This document shows positions 44,247 to 52,645 of a stretch of 64,000 bases of DNA, one piece after another. The notes under the pieces are model-generated. The model ran no database searches. It had not been told where the DNA came from and was given only the letters and a program-made list of their open reading frames with translations. The translations under genes were made by a program, and so were the position numbers. The DNA is taken from the NCBI GenBank assembly GCA_023423045.1, contig JAFAGA010000059.1, forward strand, positions 122,384 through 186,383, written 5' to 3'. How positions within the stretch are numbered: position 1 is the first letter of the stretch; each line of letters starts with the position of its first letter. Source of the stretch: Bacillota bacterium (GTDB taxonomy: Bacteria; Bacillota; Clostridia; Lachnospirales; Lachnospiraceae).

Positions 44247-45026
44247 TTATATGTTCCGGACATTCCACTCCATGCGTTTCAGGCGTATTAGGGTAATTGC
44301 GGTCGCCACGGCAATCAGCAGCATCGTCATCCCCAACGGAATCAACAGTGATAATCCAATGGTCGGTATTAACTCATTGGCATGGGCGAGTAAGCCCGAA
44401 GGTGTCCATTCTATAAATCGAAGCAGGGAAGAAATAAAGTGTATTCCGAACGCTGTTATCAATGTCAAAAACCCTGCGGGAATCGATTTTTTCAGCATAA
44501 CACCCCACATCATCAGGCAGGAGAGCAAAAAGAGCACATAAATACCCTGCAATAGCCCCCCGTACACAATCGGCAAAATTCCAATTTCAAACCCAAAGAG
44601 CAGTCCTGAATAGGCATAATCGGCAAGCAGTGCGAGGGTTGGGATCACAACCATCAATGCACCGAGAACCAACAACTTCGCGGCAATCATCCGTCCGAAG
44701 CGTTTGCCTGCACATAATGGCAATACCCATGTATTCTCTCGAATTTCGGATGCCGTAAGGCCGCATAGCGTAAAAGCAATGATGATAGTTCCGATTTGCA
44801 GCACATCATCCATATAGTTGCGAATGCAGTCAAGCTGCGTCATATCGGTCAGGCCACTGATAGCCTGTGAGGCTTCTCCGCTAAGCTGACTGGACAGAAC
44901 CATTGGAAGTACCACTTTGAGCATTACCGGCGTAAGCAATGCAAAAAACAGGAAGCTCGCAAGCAGGATAAGAATCCGTCCGCTCCTAAGCGCATAACGC
45001 AACTCCTTTATAATCTCTGTCCTCAT
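44247..45026 (-). CDS. ABC transporter permease (ABC-2 type)
   Basis: 259 residues with six hydrophobic segments and no catalytic motif. The N terminus MRTEIIKELRYALRSGRILI is typical of YxlG/BcrB-like permeases. It overlaps the ATP-binding subunit by 4 bp (ATGA), so translation is coupled. With the ATPase and the PLDc_N protein it matches the Bacillus YxlE-F-G arrangement. Export of a peptide or lipid-targeting compound is a reasonable guess, unproved. Confidence 0.87.
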   Translation of the reverse strand: MRTEIIKELRYALRSGRILILLASFLFFALLTPVMLKVVLPMVLSSQLSGEASQAISGLTDMTQLDCIRNYMDDVLQIGTIIIAFTLCGLTASEIRENTWVLPLCAGKRFGRMIAAKLLVLGALMVVIPTLALLADYAYSGLLFGFEIGILPIVYGGLLQGIYVLFLLSCLMMWGVMLKKSIPAGFLTLITAFGIHFISSLLRFIEWTPSGLLAHANELIPTIGLSLLIPLGMTMLLIAVATAITLIRLKRMEWNVRNI

Positions 45027-45922
45027 TTCGCATTCACCCCTTGTAAGAATAAACCCTCCAAACGCATTTTACGTATGGAGAAGGATTCTATCGCAATCTC
45101 ATGGTCTGCAAAGAAGCGCATTACCGAAACGGAAATTTCGGTATCCACTACTCTGACAGCAAAGGATCTTTCTGATTTTGTTACAGATACCACACCCGTT
45201 AGCTGCTCCAACGCAACCTGTATACTGGGTTCGATGGCGGCAACAGAGGTGATGTCAAAAACCGACTGTGTATTCTCTTTTTGAAGTTGTGTAAGCGGCT
45301 TCTCAAACATCATTCGCCCTGCATCAATCATGCCGACCGTATCGCAGACACGCTCCACATCGTCTAAAATGTGTGTGGAGAACAGGATGGTTTTGCCCAT
45401 GCCCTTCAAGTCTTTGATAAGACGTAACACCTCGCTTCTGCCCTCCGGGTCAAGAGCTGAGGATGGTTCATCAAGGACGAGAAGCTGCGGGTTGCGTATG
45501 AGAGCGACGCCGATGCCCAACCGCTGCTTCATTCCGCGAGAGAATCCACCCACACGGCGGTTCTGTGCATCCACAAGCCCTGTCCATCGAAGAATTTCCT
45601 CGGTACACTTTGCACTTCGCTCGCCTGAAAGATAGACAAGGGTTTCATGTGCAGTCATCCACGGATAGAATTTGGGGTCTTCCGGGAGGTAGCCAATGTT
45701 TAAATCGCCGGGATGTATTAGCCCTGTGGCATCCATTCCGTTTACGGTACACTCGCCCTGTGCAGGACGTGAAAGCCCGGCGAGAATGTTCATGGTCGTG
45801 GTTTTTCCAGCACCGTTTTGACCGATAAAACCATAGACCTCGTTAGGCTTAACACGCATATTGAGTCCCTTTAATGCCTGAAAGCTGCCAAACTTCTTTG
45901 TAAGCCCCTTTACCGTAATCAT
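45023..45922 (-). CDS. ABC transporter ATP-binding protein
   Basis: 300 residues, one ATPase domain followed by a C-terminal regulatory extension (~225-300). Walker A GQNGAGKTT near residue 37, signature GGFSRGMKQR, Walker B LLVLDEPSSALDPEG and the His switch STHILDD are all visible. I chose ATG 45922 (MITVKGLTKK) with GGAAGGAGG upstream. It overlaps the preceding PLDc_N gene by 4 bp. It energises the permease at 44247. Confidence 0.93.
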   Translation of the reverse strand: MITVKGLTKKFGSFQALKGLNMRVKPNEVYGFIGQNGAGKTTTMNILAGLSRPAQGECTVNGMDATGLIHPGDLNIGYLPEDPKFYPWMTAHETLVYLSGERSAKCTEEILRWTGLVDAQNRRVGGFSRGMKQRLGIGVALIRNPQLLVLDEPSSALDPEGRSEVLRLIKDLKGMGKTILFSTHILDDVERVCDTVGMIDAGRMMFEKPLTQLQKENTQSVFDITSVAAIEPSIQVALEQLTGVVSVTKSERSFAVRVVDTEISVSVMRFFADHEIAIESFSIRKMRLEGLFLQGVNAK

Positions 45923-46131
45923 TTGAAATCCTTCCTCCTTCCCACCAAGAGGAACAGCACCGGGCCGATCACATTGACAAACAGGCAGATGAAAAACCAT
46001 GCCCATTTGTTCAAGTTTTGCACACCCTCTTTAAAGATTTTAATACCGCAGTATGCTGCCAGACCAAGCTGAAGGAGAACGAGCGGGGAGAGAATCAGAA
46101 GCATATCTGTTGTAAGCGCAAATTCGTTCAT
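45919..46131 (-). CDS. PLDc_N-domain membrane protein (YxlE-like)
   Basis: 70 residues, two membrane helices (LLILSPLVLLQLGLAAYCGI and WFFICLFVNVIGPVLFLLVG) with the N-x-x-x-W-x-F-x-x-x-x-x-N-x-x-G-P core of the phospholipase D nuclease N-terminal family. Despite that name it has no catalytic motif. In Bacillus the homologous yxlE lies directly before yxlF and yxlG, exactly as here, and dampens sigma-Y activity. A similar damping role in this two-component regulon is possible. Confidence 0.85.
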   Translation of the reverse strand: MNEFALTTDMLLILSPLVLLQLGLAAYCGIKIFKEGVQNLNKWAWFFICLFVNVIGPVLFLLVGRRKDFK

Positions 46132-46160
46132 AATGTAAGACCTCCATCTTCCTGAAATCG

Positions 46161-46334
46161 TTATTTCTTCTTATACATCTCAGAAACCGCACCAAGAACC
46201 CCGCCTACACCAGCGCCAATTAAAAGCCATAAAGTCACGTTTTGAAATATTGCTCCCAACACAATGCCGACACCGGCACATAAACCGATGGCAGTTCCTA
46301 TGCCCCAATAATCCGACATTTTTCTCTTTTTCAT
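46161..46334 (-). CDS. 57-residue glycine-rich membrane protein
   Basis: Too short for a standard ORF cut-off, but clear: ATG 46334 with AAGGAGG upstream, reading MKKRKMSDYWGIGTAIGLCA, then two glycine-rich helices (GVGIVLGAIFQNVTLWLLIG; AGVGGVLGAVSEMYKKK). It sits between the 56-residue protein and the PLDc_N protein in the operon. Similar short membrane proteins accompany YxlEFG-type transporters. The function is unknown. Confidence 0.8.
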   Translation of the reverse strand: MKKRKMSDYWGIGTAIGLCAGVGIVLGAIFQNVTLWLLIGAGVGGVLGAVSEMYKKK

Positions 46335-46365
46335 TAGAGACCGTCCTCCTTAAATTGAGTTTGAG

Positions 46366-46536
46366 TCACCATAGTTGATGCCTTCTAATTACCTCTCTGA
46401 CCTCACAGCAAGTTTGCTCCCTTTTCCGCTGCGCCTCACGCATTTCGGAGACATAGAAGCAGGGACAGGCATATTCCTCGGACAGATACCGCAAAAACTG
46501 TGCTGCTTTCTCAAAGATATTCTTTAACAGTTCCAT
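46366..46536 (-). CDS. 56-residue hypothetical protein, first gene of the cargo operon
   Basis: Starts MELLKNIFEKAAQFLRYLSE at ATG 46536, with GGAGG 6 bp upstream. A longer frame exists but lacks a ribosome site. The sequence is amphipathic and charged, with Cys residues (ACPCFYV; QTCCEV) and an Arg-rich tail. It is the first gene transcribed from the response-regulator promoter. No known family. It may be a regulatory or peptide-like product. Confidence 0.7.
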   Translation of the reverse strand: MELLKNIFEKAAQFLRYLSEEYACPCFYVSEMREAQRKREQTCCEVREVIRRHQLW

Positions 46537-46573
46537 TTTAACGCCTCCAATAACGACTATTGGATTTTCTATA

Positions 46574-46620
46574 TTCAGTATAGAGAATAAAACGGTCATA
46601 TGATAAGTGACCGGAGTAAT
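46574..46620 (-). promoter_or_regulatory. Response-regulator promoter block, copy A
   Basis: On the minus strand GGTCACTTATCATATGACC, an interrupted dyad of GGTCA and TGACC, overlaps the -35 region; 17 bp after its ATGACC... spacer comes TATACT (46582-46577). Copy B at 39501 has the same spacing. It drives the operon from 46536 to 39591. The response-regulator gene ends just upstream with its own terminator, so this is a separate transcript. Confidence 0.8.
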
Positions 46621-46632
46621 GTATCGGGTAAT

Positions 46633-46660
46633 AAAAAAAGCAGGAGCCGCAGCTCCCGCT
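46633..46660 (-). terminator. Terminator of the two-component operon
   Basis: On the minus strand AGCGGGAGC-TGCG-GCTCCTGCT with one mismatch, followed by TTTTTTTATT, directly after the response-regulator stop codon. Confidence 0.9.
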
Positions 46661-46677
46661 ATGAAAAGTCGAATCCT

Positions 46678-47313
46678 CTAAAGTCCTAATTCCTTAAAAT
46701 GCAGTATCGCATTCGCCCGGTCGGTGATGTCAGCCTTACTGTAAATTTGGCTGATATAATTCTTGACTGTTCCAACGGTTAAGAAAAGAGCCTTTGCGAT
46801 CTCTTGATTGCTTTTTCCTTGCATCAACAAGCGAATAATTTCCTGCTCCCGCTCGGTAAAGTCTGAAAGTGCGGCAATCGGTTTCACTTGACGGTGTATA
46901 TGCTTCGTGATCTTAGCAGCAATGTTCCCCGGAAGGATTACGTTCCCATGTGCAGCGTCACGGATGGCATCTGCCAGTTTTGCACCGCTGATGTCCTTGA
47001 GCAGATAGCCCGATGCTCCGTTTGTCATTGCACCGAGTATGGAGTCATCATCATCAAAGGTGGTCAGCATCAAAACCGCCGTTTCAGGAGTGTGCTGCTT
47101 TATCAGGCGGGTAGCTTCAACACCATCCATCTGCGGCATTCGGATGTCCATCAGCACAACATTAGGGCGGTGAGCTTTTGATAGCTCAACAGCTTCCGCT
47201 CCGTTTTTGGCTTCGGCAACTACCTGAATATCGGGATGTGCTTCAAGCAGCGCGCGTAGACCGTCCCGTATAATAGTCTGATCGTCTGTAAGTAAGACGG
47301 TAATTGGATTCAC
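46678..47313 (-). CDS. NarL/LuxR-type response regulator
   Basis: 211 residues. The receiver domain (1-120) has the acidic pocket LLTDDQ at residues 8-9, the phospho-accepting Asp in VVLMDIRMPQMDG and the switch Thr in VLMLTTFDDDD. The LuxR-type DNA-binding domain (~145-211) reads LTEREQEIIRLLMQGKSNQE and VGTVKNYISQIYSKADI. The start is GTG 47313 with GGAGG upstream, overlapping the kinase stop by one base. It is the probable activator of the two near-identical promoters at 39501 and 46574. Confidence 0.93.
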   Translation of the reverse strand: MNPITVLLTDDQTIIRDGLRALLEAHPDIQVVAEAKNGAEAVELSKAHRPNVVLMDIRMPQMDGVEATRLIKQHTPETAVLMLTTFDDDDSILGAMTNGASGYLLKDISGAKLADAIRDAAHGNVILPGNIAAKITKHIHRQVKPIAALSDFTEREQEIIRLLMQGKSNQEIAKALFLTVGTVKNYISQIYSKADITDRANAILHFKELGL

Positions 47314-48665
47314 TATATTTCCTCCTTTCGCTGTGCAACGGGTATTGTCAGACTTACGGTAAACCCTTCTCCCGGCGCACTCTCTGTTTCGATCGACCCG
47401 CCTACACTTCCCACTCGTTCCCGCATGATGGACAGCCCTGAGCCGAGGTTAATTGTACCCGTCCCAATGCCGTTATCCGTGAAGGTCAAGCGGAATTCGC
47501 CGCCCTGTGAGCCAACCAAAATGTCCGTATCGGTTGCTTTTCCGTGCCTGATGGCATTCGTTGCGCATTCCTTCACCGCAGAAAGCAGGATGCCTGCATG
47601 AAGCGGCGTCAGATTAACAGGCGATTCGATCACGCTGTGAATTTCAAGCCCTGTATCAGCGTGGATTTCCTGTAAAAGCTGTTCCAGGGCCTCTTTAAAG
47701 CCAATATCGTTTCCTGCCTTGACTACTCTGACCGATGCGCGAAGCTCTGAAAGCCCACGCCGCACCTGCTCTATCCCCTGACTGTTTTTCCCTGCTTCTA
47801 AACTAAGGACGGCGGCGGTCAAAGTATGTCCAACCGTATCGTGCATTTCGGCGGCGATACGGTTGCGTTCCTCCACCACAGCCAAACCCTTGATCTGCTC
47901 GGATTGCTCCTTCACCGTATGTAAAGCCGATTCTAACTGAACGCTTGTAATCATCTGTTTTTTCAAGGTGTAAAATGCGATGAGAGCAAGCAAAACGACA
48001 ATTGTGTTGACGAAAAAATAGCGGACAAGATCGCTCATTTGTGCATTCCCCGATAAAGCGATGGTTCTTGCCGTACTGCCCATAAGGTAAGCGCCGAGAG
48101 CACCGATTCCATATATCTTCGCTTTGGGCAGGGGTGTGTGGTTGATTGCGGAAAATCCCGCAATAATCGAAAGGAACAGATTGTCTCCCGAAGCGTCCAT
48201 ATATTGGATCGGGATACACAGTATAAGCTGCAAAATCGGCAAAACGGGTTCGGCAGCAAGGCGCTTTTTCTCATGGAGCAAGTTATAGATAAGCATTACG
48301 AGAAAAGAGATTGTGAGCAGCCATAGCAAGGGAGTATACACAGGCGTTCCGACATTCTCCGCCAGCATATGCAGCCCCATGATTTGATAAGCAATCAGCA
48401 GCAGGAAGAAGATGCCCTTATTCGTTAGATGGTTGGCTCTTTCCACCTCGGCAAGCGATGTATCCTTTGGCGGCGTTTTTTCGGCGCGGAGCAGATGGAA
48501 AGCAATGGCCGCCAGTCCGAAAACGGCGATTGACAGGATATACAGAGTGCGCTTGAGGGGAGTCCATCTTTTTTCCCTTACAGCCTCTGCTATACAGACA
48601 ATCTGCATAAGTATTTGAAGCAGCACTCCGGGGAGCAGAAACGGCCAAATATCTTTAATTTGCAT
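47313..48665 (-). CDS. Sensor histidine kinase, NarX/DesK type
   Basis: 450 residues. Six or seven membrane helices fill residues 1-235, without a large extracellular loop, which points to sensing in or at the membrane. The phospho-acceptor motif AEMHDTVGHTL lies near residue 265 (HisKA_3), followed by the ATP-binding HATPase with VKECATNAIRHGKATD (N box) and DNGIGTGTINLGSGLSIMRE (G boxes). ATG 48665 has AGGAGG upstream. Together with the response regulator it forms the control unit of the cargo operon. Confidence 0.92.
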   Translation of the reverse strand: MQIKDIWPFLLPGVLLQILMQIVCIAEAVREKRWTPLKRTLYILSIAVFGLAAIAFHLLRAEKTPPKDTSLAEVERANHLTNKGIFFLLLIAYQIMGLHMLAENVGTPVYTPLLWLLTISFLVMLIYNLLHEKKRLAAEPVLPILQLILCIPIQYMDASGDNLFLSIIAGFSAINHTPLPKAKIYGIGALGAYLMGSTARTIALSGNAQMSDLVRYFFVNTIVVLLALIAFYTLKKQMITSVQLESALHTVKEQSEQIKGLAVVEERNRIAAEMHDTVGHTLTAAVLSLEAGKNSQGIEQVRRGLSELRASVRVVKAGNDIGFKEALEQLLQEIHADTGLEIHSVIESPVNLTPLHAGILLSAVKECATNAIRHGKATDTDILVGSQGGEFRLTFTDNGIGTGTINLGSGLSIMRERVGSVGGSIETESAPGEGFTVSLTIPVAQRKEEI

Positions 48666-48668
48666 AGG

Positions 48669-49070
48669 CTACCTCCTGTTGACCGAAATAGAATGCCCAG
48701 TTAATGATTGGAATATTTTACTTTTTATGTCTGTATTATCACATGAAAATATCTCGACTGGGATATTCTCTTCTGTTTGTTTCTCTATACCGACAAGTTG
48801 GCATTCAAGCTTTCTATAGAAGCTGTTGGATGGAGCAAAATAGAAACAATACATACAGGCGGGATGGCGTTCCATTATGCAGTTTACAAGATAGTCGAAA
48901 TCCTTCAACGCCTCTGGGCCCGAAAGAAGGGTATTGAGCTTTTCGGACGGACGAAACTTCGTCACTGTCCCACGGTAAGGGTTAACCCAAAGCTGATTTG
49001 CTCCCCAAAAGATACCGCCGCCGAGTGCGAAAACACATAGGAAGATTATACTATGCTTGCTCCATTTTTT
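48669..49070 (-). pseudogene. N-terminal fragment of a secreted protein, S41-peptidase-like
   Basis: The minus frame includes a membrane helix (SIIFLCVFALGGGIFWG), then VTKFRPSEKLNTLLSGPEAL and KDFDYLVNCIMERHPACMYC. The KDFDYLxxxxxxRHPA stretch resembles the N-terminal region of Firmicute S41 (C-terminal processing type) peptidases. The rest of the enzyme is missing and the frame closes 4 bp before the kinase start. The only start codons are GTG 48965 or a non-standard one upstream. A degraded gene is more likely than a functional one. Confidence 0.4.
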
Positions 49071-49091
49071 GCCAATGCTCCCTCCCCGTCC

Positions 49092-49808
49092 TTATAAGTT
49101 AATGTTTGCTTTTCTTGCCTGAGCGCATAAATCCTTTACCGCCAATGAGTATTGCTTACCGTCTTTGATGAAATGTGTACCACATTGACGGAATTCAAAA
49201 CGAACATCCTGCCGCTTGCATTGTTCTCGAATATCCAAAACCCAATCATAATCCAAAGGTCGGGCATTCCTGTCCGATTCGCCGCCGACAACGACCAATT
49301 CGGCACCATGGAGATATTTTTCAATGTCTATCCCCTCAAGCAAAGGCTGACAGATGATATTCTTATGTTTAATGGGCAAGTTCGCAAAAATGCTCAAACG
49401 GTAATCAGCTTGCCGCTGATTCTCCACCGTACAACCGACAATCACATTGTCATAGCCGTCGCCCCAATCATTGGGAATACAGATCATAAAACGGTCAATG
49501 CGCTTTGTGAGGAAAAGGAAGTTTAGGTCGCTTCGCTCCCGCACTATAGCCCAGCATTCAGACCGCCACTCGTCCGCATCTTCGATTAAAAAGTCGGTGG
49601 AAAAGCAGAGATAAACTATTTGCCCTGATTTGATTTTATAGTCCCCGGACTTCTTTTTTCGAATAGGAGCGTCAAAATTATCCGTGCGGACAATCACACT
49701 GGTATCCACGCTGCGCTTGCTATCGCCCTTATGAATATAGCAATATTGACAGCCCTCGCTGTATCTGCGGCAGCCACGCCACGGATTCCACATCGGCATA
49801 AAATTCAC
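49092..49808 (-). CDS. DUF5131 family protein (phage Gp37/Gp68-like)
   Basis: 238 residues. The N terminus has MWNPWRGC, then a Cys cluster GCRRYSEGCQYCYIHKG (C-x6-C-x2-C), the hallmark of this radical-SAM-like phage family, and later VGCTVENQRQADYRLSIFAN and VVVGGESDRNARPLDYDW. A [4Fe-4S] cluster is inferred from the Cys motif. The family is common in phages and integrative elements and its reaction is unknown. It is followed upstream on the minus strand by a small HTH gene. Confidence 0.85.
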   Translation of the reverse strand: MNFMPMWNPWRGCRRYSEGCQYCYIHKGDSKRSVDTSVIVRTDNFDAPIRKKKSGDYKIKSGQIVYLCFSTDFLIEDADEWRSECWAIVRERSDLNFLFLTKRIDRFMICIPNDWGDGYDNVIVGCTVENQRQADYRLSIFANLPIKHKNIICQPLLEGIDIEKYLHGAELVVVGGESDRNARPLDYDWVLDIREQCKRQDVRFEFRQCGTHFIKDGKQYSLAVKDLCAQARKANINL

Positions 49809-49812
49809 TCCC

Positions 49813-49986
49813 TTACTCAGTAGGCTTCAAACGCCCGTCAATAGGCTTTTCGGCATCCTCCGGAATAGCCCAAGTCCATCCGAGCCGATACGCGCCTTTA
49901 ATCCTGCCTTGCTTACATAGAAGCTGTACTCGCCGGTCGGATATACCCCATTTTTCACCGGCTTCTTTTGCTGTTATGAATTTCAA
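49813..49986 (-). CDS. Small helix-turn-helix (excisionase-like) DNA-binding protein
   Basis: 57 residues, starting at TTG 49986 (MKFITAKEAGEKWGISDRRV) with GGGGGCTGAGG upstream. A longer ATG frame from 50004 adds six residues and uses a worse site. The protein is one winged HTH of the HTH_17 type, with the conserved end YRLGWTWAIPEDAEKPIDGR. Proteins of this sort accompany integrative elements in Clostridia as regulators or excisionases. It lies 4 bp before the DUF5131 gene. Confidence 0.8.
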   Translation of the reverse strand: MKFITAKEAGEKWGISDRRVQLLCKQGRIKGAYRLGWTWAIPEDAEKPIDGRLKPTE

Positions 49987-50134
49987 AGCCTCAGCCCCCT
50001 GCATAATTCTTCATTTTATATTATATACGAAGAAACGAATAATGTCCAGTTGTGATAAGCGTTTTTTTGTCTGAGAAGGACAAAAAAGAGTCAAGTTTGA
50101 TGCTCACAAATTTATATCTGAGTGAATAGAAAAA

Positions 50135-50157
50135 CGCAGTGGAAAGACCCCACTGCG
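50135..50157 (-). terminator. Terminator downstream of the frameshifted small gene
   Basis: CGCAGTGG / CCACTGCG stem; on the minus strand it is followed by TTTTTCTATTC. Confidence 0.75.
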
Positions 50158-50169
50158 CCCTTTGATTTG

Positions 50170-50332
50170 CTATTCATCATCCTCCGGCTTTTTCGGTTCC
50201 AACACCCGAATATCTGGCTCCGGTGAAGCCATATACATCTCCTCGGTGTCCTGCTGCGCCCCTTTGCAAAATACCAATCACATCGGTTGCGGTGTTGAAC
50301 AGACGCTTATACATCGCGGCATAGTCCGGCAT
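50170..50332 (-). pseudogene. Frameshifted small mobile-element protein
   Basis: From ATG 50332 (GGAGGG upstream) the frame reads MPDYAAMYKRLFNTATDVIG, then IL; after a run of four G one extra base moves the frame, and AQQDTEEMYMASPEPDIRVL, then EPKKPEDDE and TAG 50172-50170, follow in the shifted frame. Restored, it would be a ~55-residue acidic protein of a type frequent in Clostridia transposons. The gap 50005-50447 contains nothing else I can name. Confidence 0.6.
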
Positions 50333-50447
50333 GACCAAACCCTCCCTTCTCAAGTTTGGTTGATGGTAGCGTCCTTCGGGAAGTATTGCAAGTAGGTAAA
50401 AATACGATGATTTTAAATCGTTTTCAGTTAGGGCTTATGTATTCCTG

Positions 50448-51518
50448 CTAATCTATCTTTATCCGACGAACCAACTCCTCGCCATTGATCTGGCCAGCCT
50501 TGTATTCCTGCCTTGCCTTAGAAGCCATATCAGTCCACACCTTAAACGCTTCCTCCGTTATTTTGTTCGTAGGCTTATCGCTATCCCAAGCATCCATACG
50601 GTAATACCGGGAGTACATTCGGTTGTAAATAGTTTGAAACTGCAGCAGATAAATATCGTCGTTAACGGACTCATTAAATTTCTGTTTTGCCCCAATCTGC
50701 TTGCAGGTGCGCTTGCCCTTGTAGACCCTGTCGCAGTAATCCCGCCTGCGCTTATCCGCAAGCACAAAGTATCGGTCACACAAAGCGCAGCGCTTAACTC
50801 GGATGCCCCGCTTAATCATCTCCATAAACTCAAGATAGAGCATTTCCTCCAAGCTCTGAATGGCTAAATACTGCCACAGGCTGACGGCATAATCGCTGTC
50901 CCTGTGAACATCCTGCAAAACCTTTTTTATATCAACCTCATGGGGATCGTCAAACGCAATCAGTTTGCTTGAGTCGAACCGACCGTGGCTAATCGGAGCA
51001 ACCCCATACATGGTACGAAGAATATACTGTGTAAAATTCGGATGCAGATTGACAAACATCACATACCGCTCGGAAGGTGTGTACTTCGTTAGCATCTGCG
51101 TGTTCAGACAAAACTCCAGGGCCTCGCTGTATTTTGTCTGCAAGTCAAAATAATAGTGCAAAAGGAACAACAAGTAATCAAGCTGTTCTTCTTTGGATTT
51201 TTCAGATGCCCAAAGTGTCCGTACCACTTCGCTGTTAATAAAAAAGTGGACATAGGGATGCTTATTCTTTAATAAATCGACTACTTCATAAAGTCCAGCC
51301 TTAATATCTTCAAAATCGGCATTGGTGACCATCATGGTTTCCAGTACCTTTATTTTTTTCCCGATTTCCGAGAAATCAAGCTCGCAGAAATCCACAATGC
51401 CGCTTCCGATCTCGCCAATCTGCTGAAAGGCAGAATGCTCGGCATCGTGAAGAAAAAATATATTGAGTTTGTTTGTGCTGTCGGCAAACACCTTAGCAAA
51501 CGGATAGGTAATCTCCAT
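50448..51518 (-). CDS. DUF6076 domain protein with zinc-ribbon-like cysteines
   Basis: 356 residues from ATG 51518 (AGGAGG just upstream; an in-frame ATG nine codons earlier has no site). Residues ~245-285 carry CALCDRYFVL...DYCDR...CKQIG, a four-Cys zinc-binding pattern, and the C-terminal part is helical. This is a family of unknown function found in Clostridia mobile elements next to RepA-like ATPases. It is divergent from the ATPase gene at 51635. Confidence 0.75.
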   Translation of the reverse strand: MEITYPFAKVFADSTNKLNIFFLHDAEHSAFQQIGEIGSGIVDFCELDFSEIGKKIKVLETMMVTNADFEDIKAGLYEVVDLLKNKHPYVHFFINSEVVRTLWASEKSKEEQLDYLLFLLHYYFDLQTKYSEALEFCLNTQMLTKYTPSERYVMFVNLHPNFTQYILRTMYGVAPISHGRFDSSKLIAFDDPHEVDIKKVLQDVHRDSDYAVSLWQYLAIQSLEEMLYLEFMEMIKRGIRVKRCALCDRYFVLADKRRRDYCDRVYKGKRTCKQIGAKQKFNESVNDDIYLLQFQTIYNRMYSRYYRMDAWDSDKPTNKITEEAFKVWTDMASKARQEYKAGQINGEELVRRIKID

Positions 51519-51634
51519 ACGCCCTCCTGCAAAGAATTGATTCATCTAAAATAAAATTCTTTTAATTCACGATATAAGAGTACCACAAACTTTTCTACAA
51601 TGAAAGTACCAAAAAGAAAAGTGAGGTGGTTACG

Positions 51635-52645
51635 ATGATAAAGAAATTTGAAACCATGGATGCGGAAACGCTTATGAGTACTCCCATGAAGCCGCTCAGA
51701 TTTGTTGTGCAAGGCCTGATTCCACAGGGACTGCATATCCTTGCAGGCTCTCCGAAAATCGGCAAGAGCTGGCTGGCACTCTGGATTTGCTTGCAGGTGG
51801 CGAAGGGCGAACCGGTGTGGGGCTTTGAAACCCGAAAGTTCGATGTGCTCTATCTCTGTCTTGAGGATAGCTTTGCGAGAATTCAAAACCGTCTGTTTGA
51901 GATTACAGATGAAGCACCATCCAATCTTCATTTCGCAGTTATGAGCGATGCCATCGGAAACGGACTTGAGGTTCAGATTGAAGCTTTCCTGGGGGAGCAT
52001 CCCGGCACAGGGCTGATTGTCATTGACACCCTGCAAAAGATTCGCAGAAATATTTCCACAAGCGTCAATCCCTACGCCGCCGATTATGATGACATTACTG
52101 CACTCAAGCAAATTGCAGATCGGCACAAGCTTGCCATCGTTCTGGTTCATCATCTGCGGAAAACCGGTGACAGCGATCCTGTTAACATGATTTCCGGCAC
52201 CACCGGAATTGCAGGCGGCGCGGACAGCAGCTTCATCTTACAGAAAGAGAAAAGGACAGATCGCACCGCAACGCTCATCTGCACCGGCAGAGATATCGAA
52301 CAACGGGAATTGTTTTTGGGGTTCAATAAAGAAACCTTCCTGTGGGAATTACTTCAACCGATTGAAGCGACAGAACAAAAAGTGGATGAGGTCATTTTTT
52401 ATCTCTCTGACTTTATAAAATCAATCCCCATCTTCACAGGAACAGCCACCGAGCTTGCAGAGCAGCTCAAACACTTCAGTGGAGCAGATTATCCCCCGGC
52501 AGTGCTGAAAAAGAAAATCATCAAGCACATGGATTATCTTCAGAAAAACAACATTGCCTATTCCGACAAACGCACCTTTGAACGGCGGGAATTTACCCTC
52601 TGCTATGACGGCAATGACGGTATGACGGAAGAATTGCCCCCTTAG
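51635..52645 (+). CDS. RepA-like AAA ATPase/helicase of a mobile element
   Basis: 336 residues. Walker A GSPKIGKSW near residue 44, Walker B LIVIDTLQKI near 130, and VLVHHLRKTGDSD near 170 (H-H-x-R sensor region) define a RepA/DnaB-type hexameric ATPase. The C-terminal segment is a winged-helix-like tail (DYPPAVLKKKIIKHMDYLQK). I chose ATG 51635 over GTG 51626. GTGAGGTGG lies upstream. It probably helps element replication or excision handling. Confidence 0.85.
   Translation: MIKKFETMDAETLMSTPMKPLRFVVQGLIPQGLHILAGSPKIGKSWLALWICLQVAKGEPVWGFETRKFDVLYLCLEDSFARIQNRLFEITDEAPSNLHFAVMSDAIGNGLEVQIEAFLGEHPGTGLIVIDTLQKIRRNISTSVNPYAADYDDITALKQIADRHKLAIVLVHHLRKTGDSDPVNMISGTTGIAGGADSSFILQKEKRTDRTATLICTGRDIEQRELFLGFNKETFLWELLQPIEATEQKVDEVIFYLSDFIKSIPIFTGTATELAEQLKHFSGADYPPAVLKKKIIKHMDYLQKNNIAYSDKRTFERREFTLCYDGNDGMTEELPP

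Noticed and set aside
48704..49040. Plus-strand ORFs of 77 and 87 codons opposite the S41-like remnant
   Set aside because: No ribosome site. The minus frame has a membrane helix and a family-like segment.
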